A stretch of 64,000 nucleotides of DNA from Boesenbergia rotunda (GCA_024364735.1 JAGFNQ010004012.1:266825-330824); one strand, 5' to 3'. Counted from the first letter of the stretch, positions 1 through 12,441 are shown. Made by a program: numbers and translations. The notes: generated from the letters alone by a model not told the origin.

Positions 1-2560
1 GTCGCCGACCTAGTCACCGCAGCCGCACGCGCCGCGACCAGCGACGCCGCCGACCAACCCACACTCTTTCGTTTGTTCTCCGTCCCTTCTTCTTCTTCGC
101 TGGTTTCGACGCCGAGCCGAGCCCTAGCCGTCGCCTCTGCCTGGACGCCGAACCCTAGCGGACGCCCGACGCCGTAGCGAGTTCTTCTTCTTCGTCTGGT
201 TCAGCGCACATGAAGGAGGAGTTCGTGGTTTTTCTTTCCTCTTCCTCTCGCGATTGTGAAGTTGCCGGGCCTTTTCTCTCTCGCGAATTGCAACCACCGC
301 CTGAACCGTAGGAGCTACAATCGAAGAAGGTGAAGCTGTAGGGTAACGAAAGTTTGGCTTGAGTTCTTTTTGTGTTGTTTGTTCAAATCAACTAGGTTAA
401 TCAATTATGTTACCCTTTGGCCGAATTGGTTTTGGTTGCAGATGGGTGATTAAGTTTGCTGCTAATACTACGATTATGAATAATTTTCTATCAGTTGTAT
501 TGAGAAAGATAAGGCTCTCTTTAATTGTAGTTAGGCAGTTAAACAACGTTATTTATGTTGTGGTGTAATCTATAGGATGAGGAGGATGGTTAATTCAGTG
601 TTGAATCTGCTCAAGAATTTGTTTTACTGTAAAATCTGTTCTCGTGGTAAAATTAACCTCAACGTGCACTTATAACTCATTCAACTTGTGGCGTGGTTGT
701 TTTGGATCAAAAAGGGATGGAGTAATTATAAGCTATCTGATATAAGGTCTGATAAAGTGTGTAGTTTAGTGTTGAATTGGTGTTTTGAGTTGTGGAGGAA
801 CCATGTGATATCCTGAGTAATTATTTACGTTATTAATTTAGAGATGTTTGGTTGTTGTCCTATATTGTGTCGTGGACACTTGATTTAGTTCGATAGCTAG
901 GAAGTTCTAGATTCTTGGGAATTTATGTTGTAATTAGGATGAATCCTACTCACGCTTAATATTTGTTTAGTTAAGTTAATAATTTTATAAATAGCTAAAT
1001 TTAGTCCTTGATACGGGACCTTGACGTTGGCCTCGTTCAGTTGATCGTGGAAGGTTCTCTCATTTACGTTCTACAAATAAAGGCGGGTACTTCTCCTTTG
1101 TACTCGAGTAGTTTTCTTTACCTTAAAAGCATAGCTATATTATGTCTGATAGGTTGCTTGACCTTGTTCTTTGTCGTTATTTAAAACATCGCCGTTGAGA
1201 CTTATTCTTCGTTGATCTTCGAGTTTTCCCAAATTCGTATCTGTACAGTCCTCGATTGGTTTTCTGTTCTATAAAGTACCGCTTGTACGCGAGTACCTAG
1301 AAGTTCATTACACACAGATAGGTTTATTTGACATTAGAAATACCCTACCTAGTAGTGTAGGTGCATAATCGTGGGTTTTTGATTTCCGGTTGATTGTATT
1401 GATGCATCGTGTATTCGTTGGACTTTATTGCATCGCTGTTTCTCCGGTTGTTCGTGCATCGTATAGCATGCACCATACTTGCACGTTGCATACTAACGAC
1501 TGTTGGGCTTACATTTGGTTAAGCCGTCGTTAGTCATATTGTTGCTCGATTCACTCAACCACTTGTTGTCGTGGTAGTTATTAGAGTACGAGCATCTGTC
1601 CTGTTATACCAAATAGTGACACCCTCACCGTTGTTTTTAGAGGGATGAGCTGTTGGTGGCTCACCCTCACCGTTATTTTTCGAGGGATATTGTAGCTGTA
1701 GTAGCTCCCCCGATGTACCAGGGTTTGGAGTGTAGGCTCCCCGACATCCTGTCCACTCACCCACACCTTATGTGGCATTTGTTGTTGGAGTGGTACAGTT
1801 GTCACAGCCCTACCCACTCGGTCACACAGATGGGGTGTGTTGACGGCTTGACTGGCGTCAAGGGTGACACATGTCATTGCATCATGTGCATACGTATTTC
1901 TTTTATGCATTTGCTTGGGTTTGATGCACTTATATGAGCTATGGTTGTTGCACATGATTGACATGCATGTATATCTTGGCTTTATTGTTATTGGGTCGTT
2001 TTACACATGTTTAGTTATTGTTCGATTTTATACCATGTCGTATTATATTGGTTATGCATGATTAGGTAAATTCTATAATTCTTATGGACTGTACACTGTT
2101 GATTTCTCTACTCCGTTATCCTTAATATGTCATGCTTATTGTCTACTCATATACCCGCAGAGTCCACCCGGACTCACCACCGCTACCTTCTATTTTTGTT
2201 TCAGGTAGCAGGTAGTTATTTTGCTTGGAGCCAGGAGATGATCCAGTTGCCAGTCCCTCAGTCCGTCAGTTTCACCGGGTTATTTTGGTTTGGAGTTGTT
2301 TCAGAGTTGGTTCTCCGTAGTTTCTTTGTTTCCGCATTTTATATTATTTCTGGTATGGTCTTGACAAATTTGTAGTCATGTCTTATTGGTCGGGTTTATT
2401 CGTTGTGGAGTTTCTTATTAAGTTGTGTTTTCTTTTATGCCTAAGGTGGCTGAGCCACCCGTTATCTTATAACTGCGTGGTTGTGTTTATCTTTTATGTT
2501 TTGTGATACTAGCCGCTTGTGGCTAAGTTATATGGTGAGATAGTATGTATATTTGCCCCA
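1..2560 (+). repeat. 5' LTR of the Tekay-type element (partial)
   Basis: This runs collinear with 3632-6190 with only scattered substitutions. It breaks off after the shared word atttgcccca at 2551-2560, about 70 bp before the LTR end seen in the 3' copy, and jumps directly into integrase coding sequence. Short ORFs inside it recur in the 3' LTR only because the LTRs are young; they show no protein features and are not called as genes. Confidence 0.88.
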
Positions 2561-3320
2561 AAATTGTCACGCCGAGCATACCATTCAAACACTGGAGGAT
2601 TTGTTGAGATCTTGCGTTATGGATTTTGGAGGCAACTGGGAGGATCACCTGCATTTGGTTGAGTTTGCCTATAATAATAGCTATCATTCGGCTATTCAGA
2701 TGGCAACTTTTGAGGCGTTGTATGGTAGAGCTTGCAGGACACCCACCCTTTGGGAGGAGGTTGGGGAATCTCAGTTGCTAGGTCCTCAGAGTATTCAGCA
2801 TGATGCCGAACTAGTCCGTGCTATCAGACGTAGGCTGTCAGAGGCTCAGGATCGTCAGAAGAGTTATGCAGATCGGAGATGCAGACCCTTGGAGTTCTCC
2901 GTCAGCGATCATGTGTTCTTACGAGTGTCGCCCACGAAAGGTGTGAAGAGGTTTGGGTTGCGAGGTAAGCTAGCTCCCCGCTATATTGGACCTTTCCAGA
3001 TTCTGGAGCGGATTGGAGCTGTTGCATATCGTTTGGCGTTATCACCGTCTTTGGCTGGAGTTCATGATGTGTTCCATGTTTCCATGCTGAGGAAATATGT
3101 ACCCGATCCTACACATGTGTTATCGGAGGTTCCGGTCACACTACAGCCAGACGCGACTTACGAGAAGGTGCCTATGCGGATTATGGACCGCAAAGAGCAT
3201 CGATTGAGGAACAAGACAGTTCGTTTAGTCAAAGTTGGTTGGCAGCACCACTCTGATGAGGAAGCTACTTGGGAGCTCGAGGATACGATCAAAGCTCGCT
3301 ATCCTCATCTATTTACTTGA
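2561..3320 (+). pseudogene. Ty3/gypsy integrase C-terminal remnant with chromodomain-like tail
   Basis: An open frame of about 250 codons reads as the end of a gypsy integrase. It begins within the tail of the catalytic core (AEHTIQTLEDLL), continues through the family signature FAYNNSYHSAI and EALYGRACRTP, the GPF/RIGAVAYRLALP-like GPY/F region and HDVFHVSMLRKY, and ends with a chromodomain-like module (KVGWQHHSDEEATWE ... RYPHLF, stop at 3318-3320). The catalytic Asp-Asp-Glu core upstream is deleted, with the 5' LTR joined straight to this point. The frame has no internal stop, so the deletion is recent relative to point decay. In Tekay/Del elements this tail is thought to bind chromatin and steer integration; here it is an inactive remnant. 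Confidence 0.9.
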
Positions 3321-3440
3321 GGTGCGTATGGTTGGTCTTCATTTCGTATTTATATTATAGTTGAGGTGTTGATACCTGTTGTGGTTGATTATTATTTGTT
3401 TTGGTTTGTTAGTGAAATTTAAGGACTAAATTTTTATTAG

Positions 3441-3450
3441 TGGGGGAGAA
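3441..3450 (+). other. Polypurine tract of the Tekay-type element
   Basis: The purine run tgggggagaa lies immediately before the TG of the 3' LTR, where plus-strand DNA synthesis is primed during reverse transcription. Confidence 0.8.
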
Positions 3451-6260
3451 TGTTAAATACCGAGTTTTAATGGGGTTGAAAAAGTAAAAATTTCGAAAAT
3501 AGGGACCTAGTTGGAATTTACTGAAGTTGTTGGGTTTATTTGCAAAAAGCCGAAAATTAAGTTATATAAAAAGCCCCTAAAGCCCTTTTTACCCGTGATC
3601 AGTTTTCGACTCTTCCCCGAGCAGTTCCACGCCGCCGACCTAGTCGCCGTCGCCGCAGCCGCACGCGCCGCGACCAGCGACGCCGCCAACCAACCCGCAC
3701 TCTTCCGTTTGTTCTCCATCCCTTCTTCTTCTTCGCTGGTTTCGACGCCGAGCCGAGCCCTAGCCGTCGCCTCTGCCTGGACGCCGAACCCTAGCGGACG
3801 CCCGACGCCGCAGCGAGTTCTTCTTCGTCTGGTTCAGCGCACACGAAGGAGGAGTTCGTGGTTTTTCTTTCCTCTTCCTCTCGCGATTGTGAAGTTGCCA
3901 GGCCTTTTCTCTCTCGCGAATTGCAACCACCGCCTAAACCGTAGGAGCTACAGTCGAAGAAGGTGAAGCTGTAGGGTAACGAAAGTTTGGCTTGAGTTCT
4001 TTTTGTGTTGTTTGTTCAAATCAACTAGGTTAATCAATTATGTTACCCTTTGGCCGAATTAGTTTTGGTTGCAGATGGGTGATTAAGTTTGCTGCTAATA
4101 CTACGATTATGAATAATTTTCTATCAGTTGTATTGAGAAAGATAAGGCTCTCTTTAATTGTAGTTAGGCAGCTAAACAACGTTATTTATGTTGTGGTGTA
4201 ATCTATAGGATGAGGAGGATGGTTAATTCAGTGTTGAATCTGCTCAAGAATTTGTTTTACTGTAAAATCTATTCTCGTGGTAAAATTAACCTCAACGTGC
4301 ACTTATAACTCATTCAACTTGTGGCGTGGTTGTTTTGGATCAAAAAGGGATGGAGTAATTATAAGCTATCTGATATAAGGTCGGATAAAGTGTGTAGTTT
4401 AGTGTTGAATTGGTGTTTTGAGTTGTGGAGGAACCATGTGATATCCTGAGTAATTATTTACGTTATTAATTTAGAGATGTTTGGTTGTTGTCCTATATTG
4501 TGTCGTGGACACTTGGTTTAGTTCGATAGCTAGGAAGTTCTAGATTCTTGGGAATTTATGTTGTAATTAGGATGAATCCTACTCACGCTTAATATTTGTT
4601 TAGTTAAGTTAATAATTTTATAAATAGCTAAATTTAGTCCTTGATACGGGACCTTGACGTTGGCCTCGTTCAGTTGATCGTGGAAGGTTCTCTCATTTAC
4701 GTTCTACAAATAAAGGCGGGTACTTCTCCTTTGTACTCGAGTAGTTTTCTTTACCTTAAAAGCATGGTTATATTATGTCTGATAGGTTGCTTGACCTTGT
4801 TCTTTGTCGTTATTTAAAACATCGCCGTTGAGATTTATTCTTCGTTGATCTTCGAGTGTTCCCAAATTCGTATCTGTACAGTCCTCAATTGATTTTCTGT
4901 TCTATAAAGTACCGCTTGTACACGAGTACCTAGAAGTTCATTACACACAGATAGGTTTATTTGACATTAGAAATACCCTACCTAGTAGTGTAGGTGCATA
5001 ATCGTGAGTTTTTGATTTCCGGTTGATTGTATTGATGCATCGTGTATTCGTTGGACTTTATTGCATTGCTGTTTCTCCGGTTGTTCGTGCATTGTATAGC
5101 ATGCATCATACTTGCACGTTGCATACTAACGACTGTTGGGCTTACATTTGATTAAGCCGTCGTTAAACATATTGTTGCTCGATTCACTCAATCACTTGTT
5201 GTCGTGGTAGTTATTAGAGTGCAAGCATCTGTCTTGTTATGCCAAACAGTGACATCCTCACCGTTGTTTTTAGAGGGATGAGCTGTTGGTGGCTCACCCT
5301 CACCGTTGTTTTTCGAGGGATATTGTAGCTGTAGAAGCTCCCCCGATGTACCGGGGTTTGGAGTGTAGGCTCCCCAGCATCCTGTCCACTCACCCACACC
5401 TTATGTGGTATTTGTTGTTGGAGTGGTACAGTTGTCACAGCCCTACCCACTCGGTCATACAGATGGGGTGTGTTGACGGCTTGACTGGCGTCAGGGGTGA
5501 CACATGTCATTGCATCATGTGCATACGTATTTCTTTTATGCATTTGTTTGTGTTTAATGCACTTATATGAGCTATGGTTGTTGCACATGATTGACATGCA
5601 TATATATCTTGGTTTTATTGTTATTGGGTCGTTTTACACTTGTTTAGTTATTATTCGGTTTTATACCATGTCGTATTATATTGGTTATGCATGATTAAGT
5701 AAATTTTATAATCCTTATGGACTGTACACTGTTGATTTCTCTACTCCGTTATCCTCAATATGTCATGCTTATTGTCTACTCATATACCCGCAGAGTCCAC
5801 CCGGACTCACCACCGCTACCTTCTATTTTTGTTTCAGGTAGCAGGTAGTTATTTTGCTTGGAGCCAGGAGATGATCCAGTTGCCAGTCCCTCAGTCCGTC
5901 AGTTTCACCGGGTTATTTTGGTTTGGAGTTGTTCAGAGTTGGTTCTCCGTAGTTTCTTTGTTTCCGCATTTTATATTATTTCTGGTATGGTCTTGACAAA
6001 TTTGTAGTCATGTCTTATTGGTCGGGTTTATTCGTTGTGGAGTTTCTTATTAAGTTGTGTTTTCTTTTATGCCTAAGGTGGCTGAGCCACCCGTTATCTT
6101 ATAACTGCGTGGTTGTGTTTATCTTTTATGTTTTGTGATACTAGCCGCTTGTGACTAAGTTATATGGTGAGATAGTATGTATATTTGCCCCATATTGTCC
6201 GTCGTACAGGGGAGATGCTGCCCGATTTTCGAGTAAGCATGTGCCTCTGGGGGCGTGACA
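3451..6260 (+). repeat. 3' LTR of the Tekay-type element (complete, 2810 bp)
   Basis: It starts tgttaaatac right after the purine tract and ends gggcgtgaca. The first base beyond it (6261) begins P450 intron or flanking sequence. A TATA-like box tatataaaaa at 3563-3572 lies about 110 bp inside and probably marks the U3 promoter. The rc of its last ~50 bases resembles the left end of the solo LTR at 23174, showing that the two belong to related families. Confidence 0.9.
3563..3572 (+). promoter_or_regulatory. TATA-like box of the Tekay LTR
   Basis: The sequence tatataaaaa lies in the U3 part of the LTR, followed by a GC-rich probable leader. Assignment is by motif and position only. Confidence 0.5.
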
Positions 6261-6482
6261 GGTTTTCACAATCATAGACATATGTCGGAGATGTTGTGAA
6301 CCCCACAAGTGAAATCGACGAGAGGAGACGACACGCGAGAAAAGAATATTTAGAAATTTAACATGGACGGCGATAATCTTTTCTATTTTTTTTTCACAAG
6401 ATTGAACGGCAGGATAACTAAAATAGAGAAGATAATTTGCTTACAGACCTGTACTAAAAATGTGATTCCAGGAAGACATTAC
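6261..6482 (-). other. Start of CYP97A intron 13, cut by the Tekay element
   Basis: The stretch follows the consensus donor after exon 13 (GAG|GTAATG). No open frame resembling the P450 C-terminus (the ATIHTT-type beta strand) is present on the minus strand. It borders the LTR exactly at 6260. Confidence 0.7.
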
Positions 6483-9400
6483 CTCGAACGTAGCAAACAT
6501 GTCTCCAACACATTTCCTTGGTCCACCACCAAATGGCAAGTAACTGAAAAAGGCATATCGATATGGGTAACAAAGCAGAGAAACAAAATATTGAAACCTT
6601 CATTATCTATTATGACTAACAACCATTCCCTTGTATATGTAAATGATGTAATGAATAGATATCTTCATCAGTGGATAGACGGAGCATTGGTATTACGGAG
6701 TTGCTAAGCGGTTTATCGAGATTCTTGTTTTACATAATTGCTAATATACACATGCTAAAAGTGAGAAACTAACGAGTTGTAATTAGCAAGTCTGTCCTAT
6801 ACTCAATTTTGAGCTATAATGAAGGTGAGTAATAAGATGATCATGATTCAGGAGTAGTTATTTGATGCTGGTTGAACAATGTGTAAAGTTGTATGTACAA
6901 TAGTTCTATCTCATATGGAAGTTTGCTAAACAAAAATGGCTAATTCGGTTGTCTTAGTTTATCCGCGCCAACTAGAAAGGTCTACGACTTAGCACTGCAG
7001 AAGAATAGAAGATAGATGCATCATAGCTATTATCCTAGATCTAAGAATATGAACAAGTTAAATAAAAAGTCATTAAGCTCACTAGGGGCAGTATGCACTC
7101 AAGTTGGCACAAAAGAACAGATTTAGACTTATTTATTCAGAAATTACTCCAAAAAAATTAAGAGTGAATAAAACGAATGAACCCTGCAGCACAGTTTAGA
7201 GACAGACGAGAAGCATATGTAACTGAATGGTTTCTTTTGATGATCTTATAGTCATTGGCTCCAAGAATGATGCAACTTGCGACCATGCAACAAAAACACA
7301 TCAAATATTTCCAAATACGAATAATTTGATTTCCATTTTAAAGAGAATCACAAACTAGGGAATCTATTTAAATTTTAATATCTGGGAATTTGGAGTCAGC
7401 TGAGAACCTGAAGTTTTGATTGCTCTCATTTGGGTTTGGATCGTTCAATGGCCATCTCTCTGGATTGAATTTCTCAGCATCCACCCAATGCTTAGGACTT
7501 CGATGGAGATTCCACACAGAGATAAAAATATCTTCACCCCTATCATTTTATCAAGAAAAATCATCGACGTGGTATTATAATTCCAATTTTTGGTGGTAGA
7601 TACAAATCCACATCTAATTCAGTTTCATACACTTACCTTCTTATGGGGTACTCGCCGAGCGTATCATCTTCAAGAGAACGACGAATTAAGACAGGTGGTT
7701 GTGGATAAAGTCGCAATGACTGCAACAAATGTTGGATGCTATGTTTTATAGTATTTCATACTTCAAACAACTAAAATGCAAATCTCACTTCTAGTCATCA
7801 TAGTGAATGACAAGATCTTACTTCATTAATCACTCGAGTAGTATACTTCAGCTTCTTCACATCCTCGATTGTTGGAAATCGATCCCCTAAAACAGAATCA
7901 ACCTAGCGACCAAAAAAAGAATAAAGAATCATATTTTTCATCAAAATAAAGAAAAAACTTTTCTTCCGACGTTAATTACTTTACCTCATCTTGGAGCTTG
8001 GCCACTACCTCTGGCGACTGTGGACAAATATAAACATCTCAGTTGTATGAAGTGTTTGTTATAAGCTATATCAAAATCAAATCACAAGAGTAAATTATAA
8101 ATTGCAATATTTCTACATGAACGCAGTGTTCCCTACCAAGAATTAAGTAAAGCGCCCATTTCCTGTCAGTAAACACATGTATTTATATTTAATGAAGGGG
8201 ATCGTTCTAATGAAGACAATTTAAGTCTCGCTCATGTTTTTCTACACTCAATTATCAATACTATCTAAAGAAACCAATATATACACTCTGAAGTTGCTAC
8301 AACCTAAATTTACAGTACATATTCATTTTGAGTCGCCATTGTAACACACTAATGACCTTAGAAAACGAAACACAAATGAAAAGAATGCATTGAAAATTCT
8401 TGGCCCTTAGGACAAGGAAGAAAATACACAGACAACAGCCAAACTAACTAGGCTCAGAAATTGTAGAGTTCAGAAAACCAAAATAGCAGGATCAAATTTT
8501 CTCCAAAATCACCAATTCATTAGCTTAATCAACTAGAATGGAGTGATAATGCCATATAATGTGCAAGCATATTTAGATGTACCCAAGAATGGGTAGATCA
8601 TAAAATTGCTTATCAAAAAAATTTTAAGCATGAATTTATGGCGAATTTGATAGATATGAAAAAAATTGGATTGATCATTTGATAACTTGAATAAGGAGTA
8701 AAAATGTGTTAAATAGTGTGTGCCGATGAATGTAAAATAGAGATAAGCACAGGTCTTATGGAATTTCGATATATACCTTAGAAAGAAGATAAAATGTCCA
8801 TGTTAGTACTGCAGCAGATGTCTCATGACCAGCTATAAGCATTGTCATGAGATCATCCCTTAGCTGCTTGCTGGATACCTAAAAAGACAATAAACAAAAT
8901 TCGATGAATGAAAACCATCATGAGGCAAGTGTAATTACAAGATCGGATTATTGTGAGCATACATCATCGCCAGAAGCAAGTAGGAAGTGTAGAATGCTAG
9001 GATCTTGTTCATTCATGTATTCTTCATGGAATTGCAATTCCTCTTGCTCTACCATTTTCTGAAAATATGCAAAGGTATAAACTTCATATATTAGTGACTT
9101 TATCAGTAGATAATGCAAGATGATGCCAAGACCCATGAAGTAAGTAAGAATCACCATATTGTTACATAATATAGTGATTATGAAAACAAGGAAATAGAAA
9201 TTCCGATATTGGATAGAAAACTGCTGATCTTTCAGTATATCGAGATATTTTTTTTTCTAAGAAAAGAAAAGAAATGAAAATACAAATGAGCATTTAAGTT
9301 TTAGCTAATTTACCTTGCAGATAGCAATGAGATCATCAAGTGTGCTATTTATCAACTTGAGGGCCTGTGAGACCTTCTTCTGCCTTGGAGAGATGTCTTT

Positions 9401-10726
9401 CCAAATTGGAATCTCCCAAGTAGGAATCGGAGAAGTACTTCGCAACTCTGCTTCCCGAAGAACAATATAAACCGCCTGACAATCCATAAAGAAGCATGTG
9501 ATGTGGTCCATACAATCCATAACCATATGAAGTAAAATAAAATTAAAATGCTTAAATGGTACATTGTGCAAATAAGTAATCACCTCAACAATCCCATTAT
9601 CGTGTGTTAAGGAATCAAACTCATAATTGAAAATTGCCTTTCCGATTACATCAAGTGTCAACCGTGAAAAGAGCGACTCCATCTCCACATCCTCCCCATC
9701 TGAGGCTGCAACATCCAACTTCTTGCATAGCCTATATGAAGCTTCTCCAAAGAGTTTGATCATGGCAACTACATACTGTGAATTACAAAGATCTTAATGA
9801 GTGCCAAAAACAACTATATGGAAATATAACTACGATGTATTACCTTTTGATGCAATGCTGGCACAATTGCACGTCTCCTGACACGCCAAATCTCACCATC
9901 AGCTGGGATCAAACCAGTTCCCATCACAAACTCTAAAATTTCAGCTAGTATACCCTGCACACACCACAACTCTGATGCATGACCGATATTCTAGACAAAA
10001 TGAACAGGTAAAATGATCAAAGCATGAAGGTACCTTGGAATAAGCCTTAGCATTGTCCTTTAATATGTGTTTGGCGATTTGTGGATCGGAAACAATCAGA
10101 AAGGACTGGTGGCAAATGAAACTTTAGTGCTAAAGTAAGCAAAATTGCCATCTATATTGAACATACAAATCGGAATTGATAACTAAGTTGTTACCTTGGG
10201 ACCAAAGGTGAGGCGGTATATGCCTCCATGTGTGAGGAAGAGGTCGTAGAGAGGGATGAAGAAGGACTGACTGGTAATGGCATTGATCGACTGTTTCACT
10301 TGAGGGATCTCAAGGCGTCGTCCTTCACTGCCTCTGGTGGCCCATCTTGACAACAAGCTTTCAAGGAACTCCCCCAGCGGCCCCAGCTTAGAAAGCACCC
10401 AACTTTTCTTGAAAATAGAGATCCAAATTCAATACCAAAGCAGAAAAGAAGTGACTTGAGCAAATGGGGAAGCGGAGAAGGAGAAGTACCCGGGTTGCTT
10501 CTCCTCCAACAGACGCTCTACTGCCCTTCACCACCTGGTCCTCGTTACCGTCGCCGGATCTTGGAGCGGAGCAGCGGACGGACGGCACAGAGGGCCGCCA
10601 GGGCAGGCCCTTGAACGGGCGATGAAGTTTTGGAGGAGAAGCGGAAGCTAATGAGTTAGGGCGTGACCATCGGTGGGATGAGAGATGGCCGGCTTGGAGA
10701 AGAGGAGATGAGAGGTTAACAGCCAT
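6483..10726 (-). CDS. CYP97A: CYP97A-like carotenoid beta-ring hydroxylase (LUT5 type), 13 exons, C-terminus missing
   Basis: Family role: plastid P450 that hydroxylates beta-rings of alpha- and beta-carotene in lutein and xanthophyll synthesis, with CYP97C as partner. Exons (high to low): 10490-10726, 10195-10407, 10034-10105, 9844-9954, 9584-9775, 9314-9475, 8963-9058, 8777-8878, 7985-8017, 7822-7902, 7637-7719, 7408-7539, 6483-6543. All junctions are GT-AG and keep phase, giving 525 residues. The start is the ATG at 10726, followed by a Ser/Arg-rich transit peptide. Visible motifs: I-helix AGHETS (exon 8), ExxR in NESLR (exon 10/11), PERW (exon 12) and the haem loop FGGGPRKCVG (exon 13). 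Wording such as EEYMNEQDPSILHFLLASGD matches CYP97A rather than B or C. The last ~80 residues expected after the helix ending FATFE are not found between 6482 and the Tekay LTR at 6260, so the gene is either intact with a retroelement in intron 13 or truncated. No stop or frameshift is seen. Confidence 0.9.
6544..7407 (-). other. CYP97A intron 12 (864 bp)
   Basis: AT-rich intron between the PERW exon and the haem-loop exon, with GT donor at 7407-7406 and AG acceptor at 6545-6544. The plus-strand open frame across 6363-6707 is a shadow of this intron and exon 13. Confidence 0.8.
8018..8776 (-). other. CYP97A intron 8 (759 bp)
   Basis: AT-rich intron between the I-helix exon and the 33-bp exon 9 (SPEVVAKLQDE). 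Nothing else is recognised in it. Confidence 0.8.
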
Positions 10727-12330
10727 GGCCGGCAAGGAAAAAGCAAGTTTTCACGTCTATATACGCCAGAAGCAGCCAGGCCGAGACATTTTGAGAAGCG
10801 GAGAAAGAAGCTTGAGCAAGATTAAATAAACAGACTCCTCAATGCTCACCTGGTTTGGCAACTGATGTGTTGAGACTTGAGAGGCGGTGAGGAAAGTGTA
10901 AATAAAGGAAAGATAATGTTTATTTTTGTTGGATGAGAGAAAGAGAATTTTTTATCCTTCCTTACTTGTTCAAATAACTTTTTTTTATTTTTTTCTCTTT
11001 TCGTTAAGGAAAATAATATGCTGATGATCCATCTCTTAAGTTCATCAATTATTTTTTCTCTGAATTATAATCGGGACCGACGATGAGTACCGCCGGTAGT
11101 GGACGGATGATAATTAGGAGGATCAAAAAGATGGAACCGCTATCTTTTTGGACAGAAAAACGGAGAAAATGGGAGACAGGTGATCTCAACTGTTGGGAAC
11201 TGACGTCTGACGGAGTTTTCCTTGCCTGCGGTTGTCCCTTTTCTTGACTTATGCTTCACCTCCTCGATCTCTCAGTCAGAGTGTTTTTTTTCAATCGGTA
11301 AATAGTCTTTAAATTCCTAATAGATCTTAAATTTTATCTTCAATTTTCATATAAAAAAGTATTTCAATTCCTTCTATTTACTTAAATTTTCTAATATATA
11401 TAATAATTTATTTAATTATTTTCATTATTTTTAAATATAAAAAATCTAAAATAAAATATAATTCCTCCTAAATTTAGTATCATATAATTAAAATTTATTA
11501 TATTTTTTTATCAAATTGAGTACGACCATTTTTACAAATCAAGTTTATCGAGAATTGATCAAAACTATCCACAATTGATTGGAGAGATAATCGATTAGGA
11601 ATTGATGGTAATTGATCAGTTATATTTATCGCTAGAGAACATCATCTATATTTTTTATAAGTATAAAAATTTAAAAATATATATATAATTTTTCTTAAAT
11701 TTAGCATATTTAAATTAAAATTTAATATTTTTTGTCAAATTGAGCATAATTCTTTTTCTGCTAGACCAATTAATTAGAAGTTCATACCACTTAATTAGCT
11801 TAGGATGAATTGATTAAGTCGTGCTAAATTTGATAGAAAATATATTAAATTTTAATTAAATGATGTTGAATTTAAGATGAATTATATTTTATTTCAGACT
11901 TTTTGAATATAAAAAAATTGAGGATAATTTGGTAAATCGATAATTAAAACACATAAAATTTTGCACGGAGAGAGTGAAAATAAATTTTTTCTGACGTAAA
12001 GATTGAGGAGAAAGTTGAGTTTGCATGCAGGAGGTTTAAGACAATTTTTCCTTTTTTCATTCACCTATGCTCCTCATTTCTTTTCTTCTTCCGAGTGGTC
12101 ACAAAGAATCCTTCGGGAAGGATAAGTTGACTATCAATGGGCTTGGGTTTGTCTGCTTAATCCTTAAAAACAAAAATAATAACAATAATAATAATTATTA
12201 TTATTATTATTATAATTATTAGAATATATATTTTTCAAATCTCAAATTTAATATTAAATTAACGATTCTAATATTAAACTTTTAAAAATCTTTTTTATTT
12301 CTAGACGTTTATCTTTTTTTTAATTCTAAA
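10616..12330 (-). repeat. Tandem duplication unit 1: CYP97A exon 1 start plus upstream region
   Basis: This unit comprises the first ~37 codons of the live exon 1, the presumed promoter and an AT-rich upstream stretch. It is repeated at 12331-15815. The repeat begins with cgggcgatgaag at 10616 and 12331, and the join at 12330/12331 fuses an AT-rich fold-back arm to exon 1 sequence. Matching blocks include the region upstream of the ATG (10740-10800 with 12446-12540), the stretch with atcgggaccg (11070 with 14350) and the TAA/TTA microsatellite near 12180 (15460). A TATA-like ctatata at 10757-10763 is kept in both copies but lies only ~35 bp before the ATG. Confidence 0.8.
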
Positions 12331-12441
12331 CGGGCGATGAAGTTTTTGAGGAGAAGCGGAAGCTAATGAGTTAGGGCGTGACCATCGGTGGGATGAGAGA
12401 TGGCCGGCTTGAAGAAGAGGAGATGAGAGGTTAACAGCCAT
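12331..12441 (-). pseudogene. Truncated duplicate of CYP97A exon 1
   Basis: On the minus strand, ATG at 12441 opens 37 codons almost identical to the start of the live gene (MAVNLSSPLLQAGHLSSHRW onward, one Pro to Gln change near the end), after which the frame runs into AT-rich sequence at the duplication join and stops. No other P450 exon follows, so it is a gene fragment. Its upstream flank resembles the live gene's promoter and could still drive transcription toward the real gene; that is inference. Confidence 0.88.

Larger units (their letters stand above)
1..6260 (+). mobile_element. Tekay/Del-type Ty3/gypsy LTR retrotransposon, internally deleted
   Basis: Two near-identical long repeats (1-2560 and about 3632-6190) flank a short internal remnant. 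The right copy is a complete LTR (3451-6260, 2810 bp, TG...CA ends) preceded by a purine tract. The internal remnant encodes only an integrase C-terminus ending in a chromodomain-like module, which with the very long LTRs points to the Tekay/Del chromovirus lineage. The window opens about 180 bp inside the 5' LTR, so the left TSD is not visible. Primer site, gag, protease, reverse transcriptase, RNase H and the integrase core are missing, so the copy cannot move by itself. Few differences between the LTRs suggest a recent insertion. It lies beside, and opposite in strand to, the CYP97A-like gene. Confidence 0.9.

Noticed and set aside
1653..1937. Open frames shared by both Tekay LTRs (for example 1653-1937 and 5286-5570)
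   Set aside because: They are conserved only because the LTRs are recent copies; they have no domain, and overlapping frames on the other strand are equally conserved.
6363..6707. Plus-strand 114-codon frame
   Set aside because: Antisense shadow of the haem-loop exon and intron 12 of the P450 gene.
10757..10763. TATA box for CYP97A
   Set aside because: The ctatata motif is only ~35 bp from the ATG, leaving no room for a normal leader; kept only as a note.
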